A stretch of DNA of 64,000 bases from Cenococcum geophilum 1.58 (lineage: Eukaryota; Ascomycota; Dothideomycetes; Gloniales; Gloniaceae): contig KV748226.1 in the NCBI GenBank assembly GCA_001692895.1, forward strand, positions 312,329-376,328, written 5' to 3'. Shown here in pieces: positions 23,646 through 33,736 of the stretch. The notes under the pieces are model-generated. The model did no database searches and was not told the DNA's origin. It saw nothing but the letters and a program-made list of their open reading frames with translations. Numbering within the stretch: the stretch's first letter is position 1; every line of letters begins with the position of its first letter. A program made the translations under genes and the position numbers.

Positions 23646-23786
23646 CAGGGGGTAACACGTACGGGGCAGACGCCCTCCCTGCTAGTAGGCTAGCAGAATA
23701 ATACAGCCCAACCATTTTGCAAGGGCTCGCTTATTTTGAAACATACTAGCAGGGAGGGCATCCGCCCCGTTCGTGGTACCCCCTTG
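23646..23786. mobile_element. 141-bp MITE with 42-43 bp terminal inverted repeats
   Basis: The left terminus CAGGGGGTAACACGTACGGG (23646 onward, arm to 23687) pairs with the right terminus (23744-23786), whose reverse complement starts CAAGGGGGTACCACGAACGG. Both arms end in CCCTCCCTGCTAGTA. A TA lies on each side (23644-23645 and 23787-23788), the target duplication typical of Tc1/mariner-type elements. There is no coding capacity. The element would be mobilised in trans. Being short, it is not RIP-mutated. Confidence 0.88.
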
Positions 23787-24280
23787 TATATCCACAGCTT
23801 GGCGCTGGTGGCGCTATGGATATACGCGAATCTGCCCCAGGTGGCTGGCTGAACACGTGACTTTTTCACTGACCGACGATCAGCCGGGCCTCGAATACCA
23901 ATATATATATAATTAAGGTAAACTTAGAAATACCCTATAATAGAAGAAGTACGTGAGGCTGAAAAAGGAAACTCCGAAATAGTTGTTCTGAAGTGTCTCC
24001 ATGGTCATCTGCTCAACGGGGCGTACTTCTTGCATTAGTCTCAACACATATCTCGCACACGTCTACCAATCAATCATGAACACGCCGCCAACAGCCCTCA
24101 TGCCTTCTCCACAGAAACTATGCCTCGTATCCGCAGCAGAGGCAGCCTCTCAATCACCCACCATAAATATTCTCCTTATCCTCTCACCCATCCTCCTCAG
24201 AGAATACGTCTACAGCTATTCTTACTCCCTAGTATCGACTAGACATTTGCAATCCCGCATACCCTTTAACCTATTCCAAA
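23787..24280. other. intergenic; upstream flank of the zinc-finger gene
   Basis: Contains a small AT-rich patch (23900-23945) and a short inverted repeat, tatatcca...tggatata, at about 23787-23824. The final 250 bases are C/T-rich, as is common in fungal leaders. No supported gene. Confidence 0.45.
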
Positions 24281-26762
24281 ATGAAGCCACAATCTGCTGC
24301 ACCCAAGCTCTTTGTTGCTGCAATTGAGATGGTGAGGGATGATCCTCAGAGGTTCGACCAGAGCTGGATTCCTCCTGGACAAACAGCACCATCCGAGGGA
24401 AAATATGGTACAACACAACTTGAACCTTGGCTTCACGAATATGCCTATATCTATTCTAGCACTAGTCAATATTTTACTGATGAAGTCCCACTGAAAGTAA
24501 GCAAAATTGTATATTATGTCTTATCACCTATAAAGGTACTAATGTATTAATTTAAGTGCCATCAGGAGTCAAGCCATCGACATGAATTGGACCAAAGACA
24601 TGCGTTAGGTCAACACGATAAACCGGACATAAGACCGGAACGCCTCGATAGGATCACCACCATTAATAAGGCTTCGAATATTGGTGTGAGATCGGAGGGT
24701 CCGCCATACAATGATGCTGCTATTGAGGGTATTCCACGACAGGTGAGCTAAGATGTCCACTTACCTCTCAGCTTTCTCTAATAGAACTCGTCCTCCAGTC
24801 TGCACCTCATTCGCCAAGTGATCTACCTCCCAAAGCTATAATAGGTCCTCAGAGGCCTCCTGAACCTCCTCCTCGGTTTCCTGAATTTCCTCAGAGGCCT
24901 TCTGAACCCCCTCCACCTCCGAGGTTTCCAGAACCTCCTCCGAGGTCTCCTGAACCTCCTCCGAGGCCGCCTAAATCTCCTCCGAAGCGACAGCATTCGG
25001 GCTCTTCAGAATTGGGTTCAAACTCTACTATACCCGGTTCAACCTATGCCAACAGCAGAGTCCAAGACAATAGAAAACCCAAAAGGAAAAAGAGGTTCAT
25101 GGGCTGGATGAGAGGGAAGAGGAAAGATGAAAGACATGACGGAATGAACGAACCGAGAGATGCAAACAATCACCCCCACGGCTGCAGGGATGGTTGTGAC
25201 ACGTCCACATCGCCTCATGAGCCGGGTCAACCATATGACGCCCATTACCGCCACGACTCAAAAGAGACACTACGGCCATTAGAACCAGCGCCACGTCAAC
25301 CAACCCCCACTTTCTTCTCAAAAGTCAAGACGAGCTTTGCACACTCGCGCAGTGGTAATCAGACATCCGGTGAGAACGGGAGGGACTCGAATGCAGGACG
25401 AGACTCACGCTCAACAACCAAGTCTCTATCCTCGAAGCTCAAGCAGCATGTTGTAGGACCTCTTGCGAGACTTACGAGACACGGAAGTAAGGACACCCAC
25501 AGGCCATTACCGGACTCATCACCGTTACCGTCAAGCCACACCACAGACGTACCAACGCAGCATTGCCTCGCTTCTAGGAGCTCAACATTGGAACGTAGCA
25601 CTCCCTCATCTACCTCAACACTTTGCTCTCCTACTGCGTACGAAAAGCACAACAATTTCGGGCTGAACGTCCGAGTCATACCACGAGGTCCACCACGTCC
25701 GTTTCAATGCACGTTTTGTCTAGAACAATGCGAAAACAGATCCGACTGGATGGAACACGAGAGATCACACTTTCCGAAGCAAGGATGGACGTGCATGATC
25801 AACAGTCAAGATCGAATTGAATATGACGGCCGGATTCTTTGTGATTTCTGTGGTATCGTCGACAAGAGTCACAATTTTTCACAGCACAATATTGATGCGT
25901 GTGTCAACAGTAGGCTCGAGAATCGTACATTCGCTACAGAGAGTGACATGACACACCACCTCGCCACTGTCCATAACCATGATAACACTATGATTGAAGA
26001 GTGGCCAAAATGCATGGACAGCTGGTTCTGGTCCTGCGGATTCTGTGATAGCGTCCTACTATCATGGGACGAACGCCAAAGTCATATCGCTGATGAGCAT
26101 TTCGAAAATATGTGTACCATGGCTTTGTGGAATCCGCTCACATCGCCTTATCCATGGAGCAAGCAGTCATCAACGCTCGTCCGTGGATTCCCTCGCTGGG
26201 AACAGTCAACCTTACTTGCAGCAATTAGACAACCTACGATTCTCGACTTCATCAACAGGTAAGCCATCTACATGTTTTCTCTTTTATCTAGAATCTAGTC
26301 AATTAACAGAGTCCCCTGTTTTGAAGGGTCGGCGAAACCCGGCTGCGAAACCAATGTAGACTCTGCAAAATTGCCTTCTCAACCTTTGACGACTTGTCAC
26401 AACACATGACACAATGGCATGGTCACCCGAGGAGCTGGTCCTGCCCCAAAGGCTCAACATTCAAAGACTTCTTTGAGCCTGATAGCAGTTATACCGACAA
26501 TTCTGCGGTTGCTGACAACGACATCTGCCTCTATTGTGGAAAGAAATTTAGCAACCCGCCAAATTGGAGCTTGCGGAAACGGCACCTTGAGGAAGAGCAT
26601 CACTTTAATGAGTGTGCCCATGAGAAATTCTTCAAACAGGATCAGTTCTGTCGACATCTAGCAAACAGCCATAACGTAGACATTGAATACATGAAGGACT
26701 TCATATCTTCCTGTTGGAGAGAGGATGATCGGACTCCAGCAACCGGATTAGTTGGTAGATGA
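24281..26762 (+). CDS. C2H2 zinc-finger protein with proline-rich and basic regions
   Basis: Four exons: 24281-24496, 24557-24742, 24799-26258 and 26327-26762, all in phase, giving 765 residues. Residues 1-134 are a novel N-terminal part (QSWIPPGQTAPSEGKYG...). Residues about 149-198 are Pro-rich (repeated PPEPPPR). A basic patch near 227-245 (RKPKRKKRFMGWMRGKRK) may be a nuclear signal. C2H2 units: C438/C441/H454/H458, a partial C482/C485 pair, C547/C550/H563/H568, C631/C634/H647/H652 (just after the last intron) and C688/C691/H707/H712. Spacings are C-x2-C-x12-15-H-x3-5-H. The irregular linkers suggest protein or RNA contacts as well as DNA binding. It is probably nuclear with a regulatory role; the target is unknown. 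The third exon start (24799) was preferred because GTGAGC, CTAAT and CAG fit best; 24785 with a donor at 24729 is the alternative. Confidence 0.75.
24497..24556 (+). other. intron 1 of zinc-finger gene
   Basis: 60 bp, GTAAGC...TTTAAG, phase 0. Confidence 0.65.
24743..24798 (+). other. intron 2 of zinc-finger gene
   Basis: 56 bp, GTGAGC...CTCCAG with a TCTAAT branch-like site, phase 0. Alternative boundaries 24729-24784 also keep the frame. Confidence 0.55.
26259..26326 (+). other. intron 3 of zinc-finger gene
   Basis: 68 bp, GTAAGC...TTGAAG. Joins FINR to VGETRLRNQC and so restores a complete C2H2 finger. Confidence 0.8.
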
Positions 26763-27707
26763 TTCCCGCTATGGAACAATTAATACATGAAGAGGTATGA
26801 CTCAATCCTCTAATCACTTACCTAAACTAACTTCTAACCTTCCGACATAGCCACTGATCATCATAGAGATAAAAATGACTAATGTGGTAACATCGTCATC
26901 AGCCATTCAAACACGCATGAGTTAGAAAATCAGCCCATATCCACCGGAGCGTTGGAAGATACGGACCGAGATATCAGAGATTGTCAGGCTTAGCGTAAAG
27001 TCTATCACCCAAACACGAAGGTAAGTACAATCAGTCTATATTACCCAAAACCTTGGAATAGGCTTTGGAATATGGGACATTGTTAGTCTTGGTGTACAGT
27101 GAGATGGCGCATGTATGACTGTTGTATCCACTACCCTTCTAGGACTCTTTTCATTTGTTCTATCATGATTAGGATGGGCATCTATATTCATGGCGTTCAA
27201 GCCTTCTCATATTCCTGCCTCGGTTTGGAGGAAATTGATATTTCAACTTCTAGATAAATACAAATCTAGACGATAATACAGTTCAAACCCAGAAATGTCC
27301 CAGGAGTGAATCATACCTACCGGACGACTCACCCATTTATGCGTACTTTTAGGAACCTGTGTATCCACGCGTGGCCATATTTTCTGGCTAGGCATTAATC
27401 GCATCGTGACAGCCCAGACACCCGCCTGAATACCTACCTACTCCCACACCAACACACCTCACTTCTCCACACATCTCGCCAAGGATTCTCAAGTGTACAA
27501 ATGGTCAGAGCACGAGTAGCTTGTGAATAGATTCGACTGTGGGAAATTCTGCAACTGTCCAGTGAATTCGTCAACAATATCTAACAGATCACGGAAGGAT
27601 TACGTTAAAGCATCCAAGTCCAACAATTTCCGATGCCATAGGACTGAAACAGTGACCTCGTGTCTAGCCTAGTCCTACAAGTTTTTATCCTTCGCACTCC
27701 TATGTCG
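26763..27707. other. intergenic between convergent genes
   Basis: No gene is supported. It includes the 3' flanks of the zinc-finger gene and of the Hsp70-like gene. A GTATGA...CATAG intron-like stretch at about 26796-26850 could extend the zinc-finger transcript. Confidence 0.45.
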
Positions 27708-30201
27708 TCAGCTCGCGAACAAACCGTGTTGCCAGCTGTCATCTACGCCGTCCACCTGTTGTCCCTCTTCGAAATCGTCTTCTCTGCCCCTGTGGTTATC
27801 CATGTGCATCAATCTCGCTGGGATTGCGTCTTGCGTCCCAATAATAGTCTCTTGGAATTGAACAGCAAATTTCAAGTCCACGGAGCCGATGTTCACCAAA
27901 ACTTTCTGCTCAATTTCAAAGTATTCCCGGGGTGTCTTCCACACAGGCCTGCGCCTCCTTCTCACTCCTTCAGAGTTGGGCCCAAGCGCACGCACATTTA
28001 ATAATGATGTAATCTCACAGAGCTTCTTGGCATCTCCTTCGTAGATATTTTGCGGAAGACGGTTAGGATCGAGCTTGGAGATGGCGACGGCGTCCTTCCA
28101 GGTCAACTCGGGTGTATTAACGTTAGTGATACGGCGGAACATGTGGTTGACTGGCTCATGACGACTAATGGGCGTACCCTTAGTGATAAGCCAGTAGATT
28201 TGACCGACAGCATACCATTTTCCGTCGACCTTGTTTTCATGCTTTTCAAGACGTCGCTGGTTATCGTGTTTCCTCTTATTATACAGTTCGTTGACAATAA
28301 TACCGTACGAGGCGCTACAATAGACAATAGGTAGGATAGATATTTGATATTTTAGGCGAAGTAGGCGATCAAGGACAAGGCCCTTACAGACGACAAGTTG
28401 CCTACCAATTCGATTAATACAGCAGTCTTAGTAGAATTACAAAGAATTATAATTCGCTTACGGGTGTGTAGAGATGAGGATCTTTATTTTTTTTCCATGT
28501 GGGTCGTACTCGTAGTGTTCCTTGATTCTATCCTGGACATATTGCGAAGAACCAAGGCCACCTGAAATAACGAAATGTGACTGTTGTTGGAAAAATCAAT
28601 TAAGGTGCTATGACGAAAGGATTTGTAAAACTGAGAGAAAAAATTACTTACGACGACCTCCGACGGATGGCCAGCTTTCAGATTTTCCAGTTGTTTGTCA
28701 ATTAGTTTGAAAATCTCTGTAATCTGCGTATCGAACATGGAGCGGATCTCCTCCCTTTTATGCCCAAGACGTATCCATAAACTCAGCCATGAACCAATAA
28801 AAAAGAACAAATCCTGAAAGGTCGTACTTACAAGCTGAATACCATTCTTCCATCCCTAATCTTAGCATCTGCGTTGCTATAACTTCGATTCAGATCTCGC
28901 ACTAGCAGTGCAACCTCTGGGAGTGTCCCCACGGGTGTCCCGAAAGATCTCTTGATCCCCTGGAAGTGAGCTGTCGCCATTTCCTCAGCAACTAATCTTG
29001 TCTTTGATGGGTCAGGGCCATCTTCATCCTGGTAAGTGAATTCCAGTCGCCTCTTGACCTCCCTTTTGAAGGCTTCATCAATCTGAACGGAACCGATTGC
29101 TCTCCCTAATCATTGTTCAGTGAGATCACCAGTTGGCCTTGCTGCAACACTGAAGTAGGTACACACCATCGACGCAATCAAGTTGCCCTAGCTCCGTGAT
29201 TTCCTCTTCACCTTCTGGTCCTACAAAACGTTTAATAGAGGAGACCTTGAGCACAGCAACATCCTTGTAGACAGTCGTAGTGTTAGCCAGTTGTTGGGAT
29301 CTCAGAACAATAGATGAAACACACAGTGGTACCACCGCCAGCGTCACACACAAGGACGGTGTCGCCTTGTCGTAGACGCGATAGATCATCTGCTAAGCTT
29401 GCGCTTTTGGCTGGAACGCCCACTAAATGCCGATTCCTTTGACTAGCTGCAGTATACACCGCCGCAGCTTCCGCCTCGCTCAGTGAGATTTGTACGGAAT
29501 GTTCCTCGCTTTCCCCAAATCCAGCTTTGGCCGCGATGGCTTTGAACATCTCAAGGACTTCCGGATGATTGTCCCAGGTAGTTGGTACACTGAAAAGATA
29601 CTCTACCCTTGCAGCTCGCCAATCATCCAACTCGAGTTTCTCAGAAATGCATTTCTTAATTTCCTTATACAACGCTGTTAAGAAGTCCACGAACCACATT
29701 TGTACATCCTCAAAATTCCCAGGCGCATGGTCACCAAGGCCTCCGAGTGTCTTCTGAAAGAATTCTTCAACCAGATACAGCTTGAAGCGGTCTTTCACCA
29801 TCATCCCATGCTCCGTGCTGCCAGGCGGGGGGCACTCGAAACCCCATTTCTTAGGGCGTCTATTGCCGGCGCTATAGTAAAGGGCTGTTGGGACCTTTTT
29901 TACAATTCTGTCAGTAGAACCAGGCCACTCAGAGATGACGGCTACAGTTGTTGTGTCATCGCCTGAGGGGTAAAAGGCGACACCTGAAAATTAGAACGGT
30001 ATTCAGTGAGATGAACAAATTCTCTTTCGTGACCGGTGCATAGGATGTATCGCACATGTCCCCTGGCACCTCTCGGACTCCCCCACTTTCGTACTACATA
30101 CCTGTGTATGTCAAACCCAAGTCGATCCCAACAATGATTAGTTCTGAGTCTTCGGCCATTAGGTATGACTGCTGTGGGTCGGTACTGCTTGGTTCCTGCA
30201 T
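27708..30201 (-). CDS. Hsp70-like ATPase (actin/Hsp70 fold), fungal non-canonical type
   Basis: Seven exons on the minus strand: 30201-30102, 29983-29325, 29263-29167, 29105-28832, 28781-28652, 28580-28462 and 28401-27708, all in phase, giving 690 residues. The three ATP-binding motifs are present: phosphate-1 IIVGIDLGLTYTGVAF (22-37), phosphate-2 VCDAGGGTTDVAVLKV (245-260, formed across an intron) and adenosine VISGGLGSS (424-432). Position 30 is Leu where Hsp70s usually have Thr in the G-T-T loop. The C-terminal 230 residues lack a recognisable peptide-binding domain, as in many fungal Hsp70-like proteins that sit near non-self-recognition genes. It probably acts in the cytosol; the client is unknown. 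An internal Met at 15 (30159) is the alternative start. It looks intact. Confidence 0.8.
28402..28461 (-). other. intron 6 of Hsp70-like gene
   Basis: 60 bp, GTAAGC...GGTAG with a CTAAG branch-like site. Joins ISTHP to QLVVCKGLVLDRL. Confidence 0.75.
28581..28651 (-). other. intron 5 of Hsp70-like gene
   Basis: 71 bp, GTAAGT...CAACAG, phase 0. Joins HPSEVV to SHFVISGGLGSS. Confidence 0.75.
28782..28831 (-). other. intron 4 of Hsp70-like gene
   Basis: 50 bp, GTAAGT...GCTGAG. The donor is strong; the acceptor is the only nearby AG that keeps the frame, so this boundary is the weakest in the model. Confidence 0.55.
29106..29166 (-). other. intron 3 of Hsp70-like gene
   Basis: 61 bp, GTGTGT...GATTAG, phase 1. 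Joins LDCVDG to RAIGSVQIDEAF. Confidence 0.75.
29264..29324 (-). other. intron 2 of Hsp70-like gene
   Basis: 61 bp, GTGTGT...CTACAAG, with GCTAAC as branch-like site. Its removal forms GGGTTDVAVLKV. Confidence 0.8.
29984..30101 (-). other. intron 1 of Hsp70-like gene
   Basis: 118 bp, GTATGT...TTTCAG. Interrupts the phosphate-1 loop between TYT and GVAF. Confidence 0.8.
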
Positions 30202-30920
30202 CCTAGCGTCTAAGTTCTGGATCTTTGAGATGTAATACGAATAATATTAGTAGATCATTTATCCGACGAAGCGTTGCTTAAATAAAGATGCCGCCCAGTG
30301 ATTTTAAGCCTAATAGCAGAAGAGAGATTCGACCAACGGCTGATTGAGCTGTTGGGTTGAGCTTGAGGCTATGCTACGTGGCTCCATTGCAGGCAGCACC
30401 TGAGTTTTGAGGCTCTGTTTTGTAACAACGACGTTATCCAATTTACAATTGGGTAATAATAGGTCTGTTTATCGGTCCGTTTTCCCTTAGGGTTAGCAAT
30501 CTAATATCGCAATGCGCAAGCGAAAATGTCGTGTAAATACATGACGTGGCAACGCAGAAATAATCTGGGGAAGGGTTGTACAGTATCTCACCGGACATGT
30601 CCGGGAAAGTTGCTGCCTGGAGTTGCCTTTCCAAGACTCTTAAACCCAGACCGCCCGCCCGCCGCGAGAGACATCTAACCGCTCGAGATATTCCAACGCC
30701 TGTTGGATTCAGTCAGTGAGTTACTCAGTTTTGGCGCCGAATGGAGAATAGAAATCATTACAGCCTAACCCCTCAGCAGACAAGCATGACCAGTTACGCA
30801 AAAAGCCTACCGACCGAATAAACTTTCAGGATGCATTGATCCGGGAAGAATCGGTATGACGGACGTATCGGTGAAATTTCGGTTATGTATAATTGTGTCA
30901 CACGCTCGAGCTACAGCTTT
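30202..30920. other. upstream flank of the Hsp70-like gene; no gene seen
   Basis: Contains a GC-rich run of cgcc/gccc units near 30648-30667 and otherwise unremarkable sequence. Short frames have no domain signs. Confidence 0.45.
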
Positions 30921-31770
30921 GTGCACGACCAGCTTCACCCTTTTGGCGAGCGCGCATCCAATCTCGCTCGATGCCTTATGCCTTCCTCCGCAGTATCATG
31001 ATCCTTATCAAATATCGTGAGGTTTCCACCCGCACAATATTATCAAATTTCATCGGCAATTGCAGAGACAGCGTTATTCGCACTTCAGCAGAGGCATAGG
31101 CAAAAGAGAGGGAAAGAGGAAGCGTACGTCAAGGAAGCGGACGTCAGACAAGTTACTTCGATTTCGTTCTCCTGGCCAACCAGAATAATTCTCCAGGGCA
31201 ACCAAAATAGTCCTTGCGTGCAGCCACTGCCGTTCGCTGCAATTGCTATCTACAGTTGGGGCAACCAAGCGAGATTGGATGCGCGTACCGAATTTAAAAT
31301 TTTGGAGCGCTCGCCAAAAGGGTGAAGCTGACCGTACACAACCCTGTACAGCCCGGTGCACGACCAGCTTCCACCCCTTGGCAAAATACGAATTAGGTAC
31401 GCGCATCCGATCTCGCCAACCGTGTAGCGAACGCCTATGGTTGCACGCAAGGACCGTTTGGTTGCTAGGGACGTCGAATTGAATTTGTCTTCAATATGCA
31501 CACTCCGCTCGAGTTACTCGAAGAAGATACTCAATTAGGGCGCTGATGTGAGCCCGTTCGCGGAGCCATATTGAGAATATTGTACGGGCGGAAACCTCAC
31601 GATATTTGACAAAAATTACGACACTGCGGAAGGCCGATCGCGAATAGTTCCAAGTCCGTCAGAAGCAAGATTCCTACAGCCAAGCATATGGCTTCGCTAC
31701 AATTACTATGTACGGTTGGTGGAAATTGGATGCGCGTATCGAATTCGAATTTTGCCAAGGGGGGGTGCAC
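30921..31770. repeat. four diverged repeat modules in alternating orientation (nested inverted repeat)
   Basis: Module 1 (+, 30921-31042) and module 4 (-, 31576-31770) share the ends GTGCAC... and ...AATATT and the block caaatatcgtgaggtttcc. Modules 2 (-, about 31168-31338) and 3 (+, 31356-31473) share GTGCACGACCAGCTTC (eroded at the start of module 2), ggtacgcgcatcc and the block tgcacgcaagga. All four contain gcgcatcc near the same distance from the GTGCAC end. This gives an inner palindrome centred near 31345 inside an outer one. No coding capacity is seen. It may be a foldback or MITE-type element inserted into itself. Confidence 0.75.
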
Positions 31771-32516
31771 CGAGCCGTATTTAAAGTTCTAACCTTTACC
31801 TTAATAATCCTAGATTACGAATTATATTAGTAAGCCTCAGAGCGACATAAAACGACTTTAATGTTCCATCACAGGGTCAAGATCAGTGCTACCCCGATCG
31901 ACCACGTTTGAGCGTTCAAAAACTACTGCAAAAGCTGGCGGGCAGTGTCCGAATGGCAAAGGCCTGTTGTTGGGAAATCAAACCCAACGCTTGAAGACTT
32001 CAAATTGACTCGTAAAAGCCCATCCGCCGGCTTTCCGGCGGATGTTTCTTGACGTAATCCTTACAAGCTCCAGTATCCGTTATCCTATTAGTATCCAGGA
32101 TCCAGGTGCTCCCAGGACTACAAGCACTTATCTATAGTCTGTACGTCTTCGGTTTCATGCACGCACAACCTTAAAGTAATTTCGCTTCTTTGCAGGCTAA
32201 TCTAAAGTGTTTTAAAATGTGCACTGTGTGTACGTTGGCTCTTTAGCGAAATTGGACACCATATATGGGGGACAATGAGCCCAGATAAGCCGCACGACTT
32301 ACTACAGTCCTAAGGTGAGCTTTCTCTCATGGTCGTGTTACATAAGTGGCTAATTTTTCCAGACAGGTGTCACTCGAATACAGTAACTCCAAGTTTGCGG
32401 AGTACACAATCCCTTACGGATCCTCCATAGTGCATTGTCACGATCAATGCACTGGAAGAAACACCATTCAGGCGGACAGAGTGGCAGATACGATAGAGTC
32501 GGGCTTAAATAAGATA
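31771..32516. other. intergenic; upstream flank of the Met-Gly-Cys gene
   Basis: AT-rich near 31790-31860, then normal. A possible leader intron (GTGAGC at about 32314 to CAG at about 32363) precedes the gene at 32517. No other gene is supported. Confidence 0.45.
32021..32044. repeat. short perfect hairpin
   Basis: CATCCGCCGG and CCGGCGGATG pair around a four-base loop. It could be a small foldback relic or a transcript structure; nothing around it decides. Confidence 0.6.
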
Positions 32517-33378
32517 ATGGGTTGTGGGGGTTCTAAAGAGGCTGACCCTGGCCCTCCAGCCCACGCAGCCCACGAGCTTCAATCTCGACAATCTCGTGCA
32601 GGGCAACAGTCCCGCGCAGGGCAACGGTCCCGCGCAGGGCAACAGTCCCGTGCAGGGCAACAGTCTCGTGCAGGGCGGCAGTCCCGTTCAGGGCAACAAG
32701 CAGGTCAGTACTGTCGAAGATGTCATGTTATCTTATTCTTAAATAAATACCAATGCTAGCAGGGGTTAACTCCGTTCGGTAAAGTTGACCATCCTAAGTC
32801 AAGACAACAGACTAGTCAATCGAGCCGTCGCAAGCGCCCAGCTAGCAGTCAAGAACATCCGTCTAGCAGTCAAGACAACCGACAACGTCGGCATAGCCGA
32901 ATACCTCCTCTCACTGCCCTAGAAGAAGAAGTGCCAGAAGACGGTGCAATTCGGACTGATATATCAACTCTCTCTACGTTAATCGACCAGCACGCGGAAA
33001 ACTTCTATATAAACCGAGAACTTGTCCGCGGAACTATCACGGAAACAATACTTACTGATATTGTAAAAGGGTCGGGGAATGGTATAGCGTTAATAATATC
33101 CCAATATCTGCTTTCACACTAACTTATTGGGTGTCATAGAGACGGATGTATCACAAGAATTATCAGATCGACTTCAACCCTACGTTCAGAGTCCAGCAGG
33201 CCCCACGCGTGATGCGCACCTCCTACAGTTATGTGAGATGGCAGGGAGAGTCCGAGATATGATAAATAGGCATCCCTCAGAATGGACCTTTGGGCGCTGG
33301 GATACTAAGTCTGGCGCTATGCTTTTCCCGAGCGTCTCCCGCGACTATACCGAGTTTATGAGTGCCGAGTACATGTGA
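32517..33378 (+). CDS. Met-Gly-Cys lipidation-type protein with Q-S-R-A-G repeats
   Basis: Three exons: 32517-32703, 32785-33081 and 33140-33378, all in phase, giving 240 residues. The N-terminus MGCGGSKEADPG has Gly2, Cys3 and a small residue at 6, the classic pattern for N-myristoylation plus palmitoylation, so membrane attachment is likely. Residues about 24-60 are a repeat of QSRAGQ. A basic/Ser-rich linker follows (HPKSRQQTSQSSRRKRPASS). The C-terminal half is an apparently globular domain (PEDGAIRTDISTLSTLIDQH ... AEYM) that I do not recognise; similar proteins are, from memory, present in Pleosporales. Introns are 81 bp (GTCAGT...TAAAG) and 58 bp (GTATAG...CATAG, branch CACTAAC). The first intron acceptor was chosen because it alone keeps the frame with the donor. 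Confidence 0.62.
32590..32700 (+). repeat. 18-bp coding tandem repeat, about six units
   Basis: Units of CAGTCCCGCGCAGGGCAA with a few substitutions, in frame, giving QSRAGQ repeats. It is open in two frames, which makes frame choice depend on the flanking exons. Confidence 0.9.
32704..32784 (+). other. intron 1 of the Met-Gly-Cys gene
   Basis: 81 bp, GTCAGT...GTAAAG, phase 1, joining QQA to VDHPKS. Confidence 0.5.
33082..33139 (+). other. intron 2 of the Met-Gly-Cys gene
   Basis: 58 bp, GTATAG...TCATAG with a canonical CACTAAC branch site; phase 1, joining GSGN to ETDVSQEL. Confidence 0.7.
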
Positions 33379-33583
33379 CTTCAAGCTTGTTGTGGGCTCT
33401 TTTATCATGTTTTCGGCTGCGAGGACGATGGTAATTTTGAAAGGCTTAAGAGAACGGTCTTTGTACTCCAACTGTATAATTGGAAGGGTTCTTCGCCTAA
33501 AAAAAAAGATTTAAAATTAAAGTTTGGAGAGCACTATGGAGAACAGTCAGGAAGGTCCGATAGACGGCCAGTTCCATAGTCGG

Positions 33584-33736
33584 ATGAAGGGGTCATTGAG
33601 CTGGCTGATGGTTGCAGTTATGTTTGCATGTAAGCCTCTCCTCGGCATTCATCAACTGTATTGTTTTGCGCATATCTGCGTTCGCAATACTGGAGCGTGC
33701 GAGATAATGTTTAATCTTAATGGTAATATTTATTAG
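33584..33736 (+). CDS. candidate small secreted peptide (50 residues), weakly supported
   Basis: The ATG at 33584 opens a 50-codon frame starting MKGSLSWLMVAVMFACKPLL: a Lys, then a hydrophobic run and a short-chain region, as in a signal peptide. The rest (IHQLYCFAHICVRNTGACEI) adds three cysteines. A GTAAGC inside codon 16 could instead be a splice donor, which would change the product. The same frame is open upstream to 33524, so the start is a choice. It lies alone in a gene-poor stretch near the edge of the island. It may be chance. Confidence 0.2.
   Translation: MKGSLSWLMVAVMFACKPLLGIHQLYCFAHICVRNTGACEIMFNLNGNIY

Noticed and set aside
25039..25679. Antisense frames over the zinc-finger gene
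   Set aside because: The plus strand carries ordered C2H2 fingers with matching introns; the antisense frames have no such support.
31017..31501. Several 70-110 codon frames in the inverted-repeat cluster
   Set aside because: They run across repeat-module borders in both directions and mirror each other because of the palindromes.
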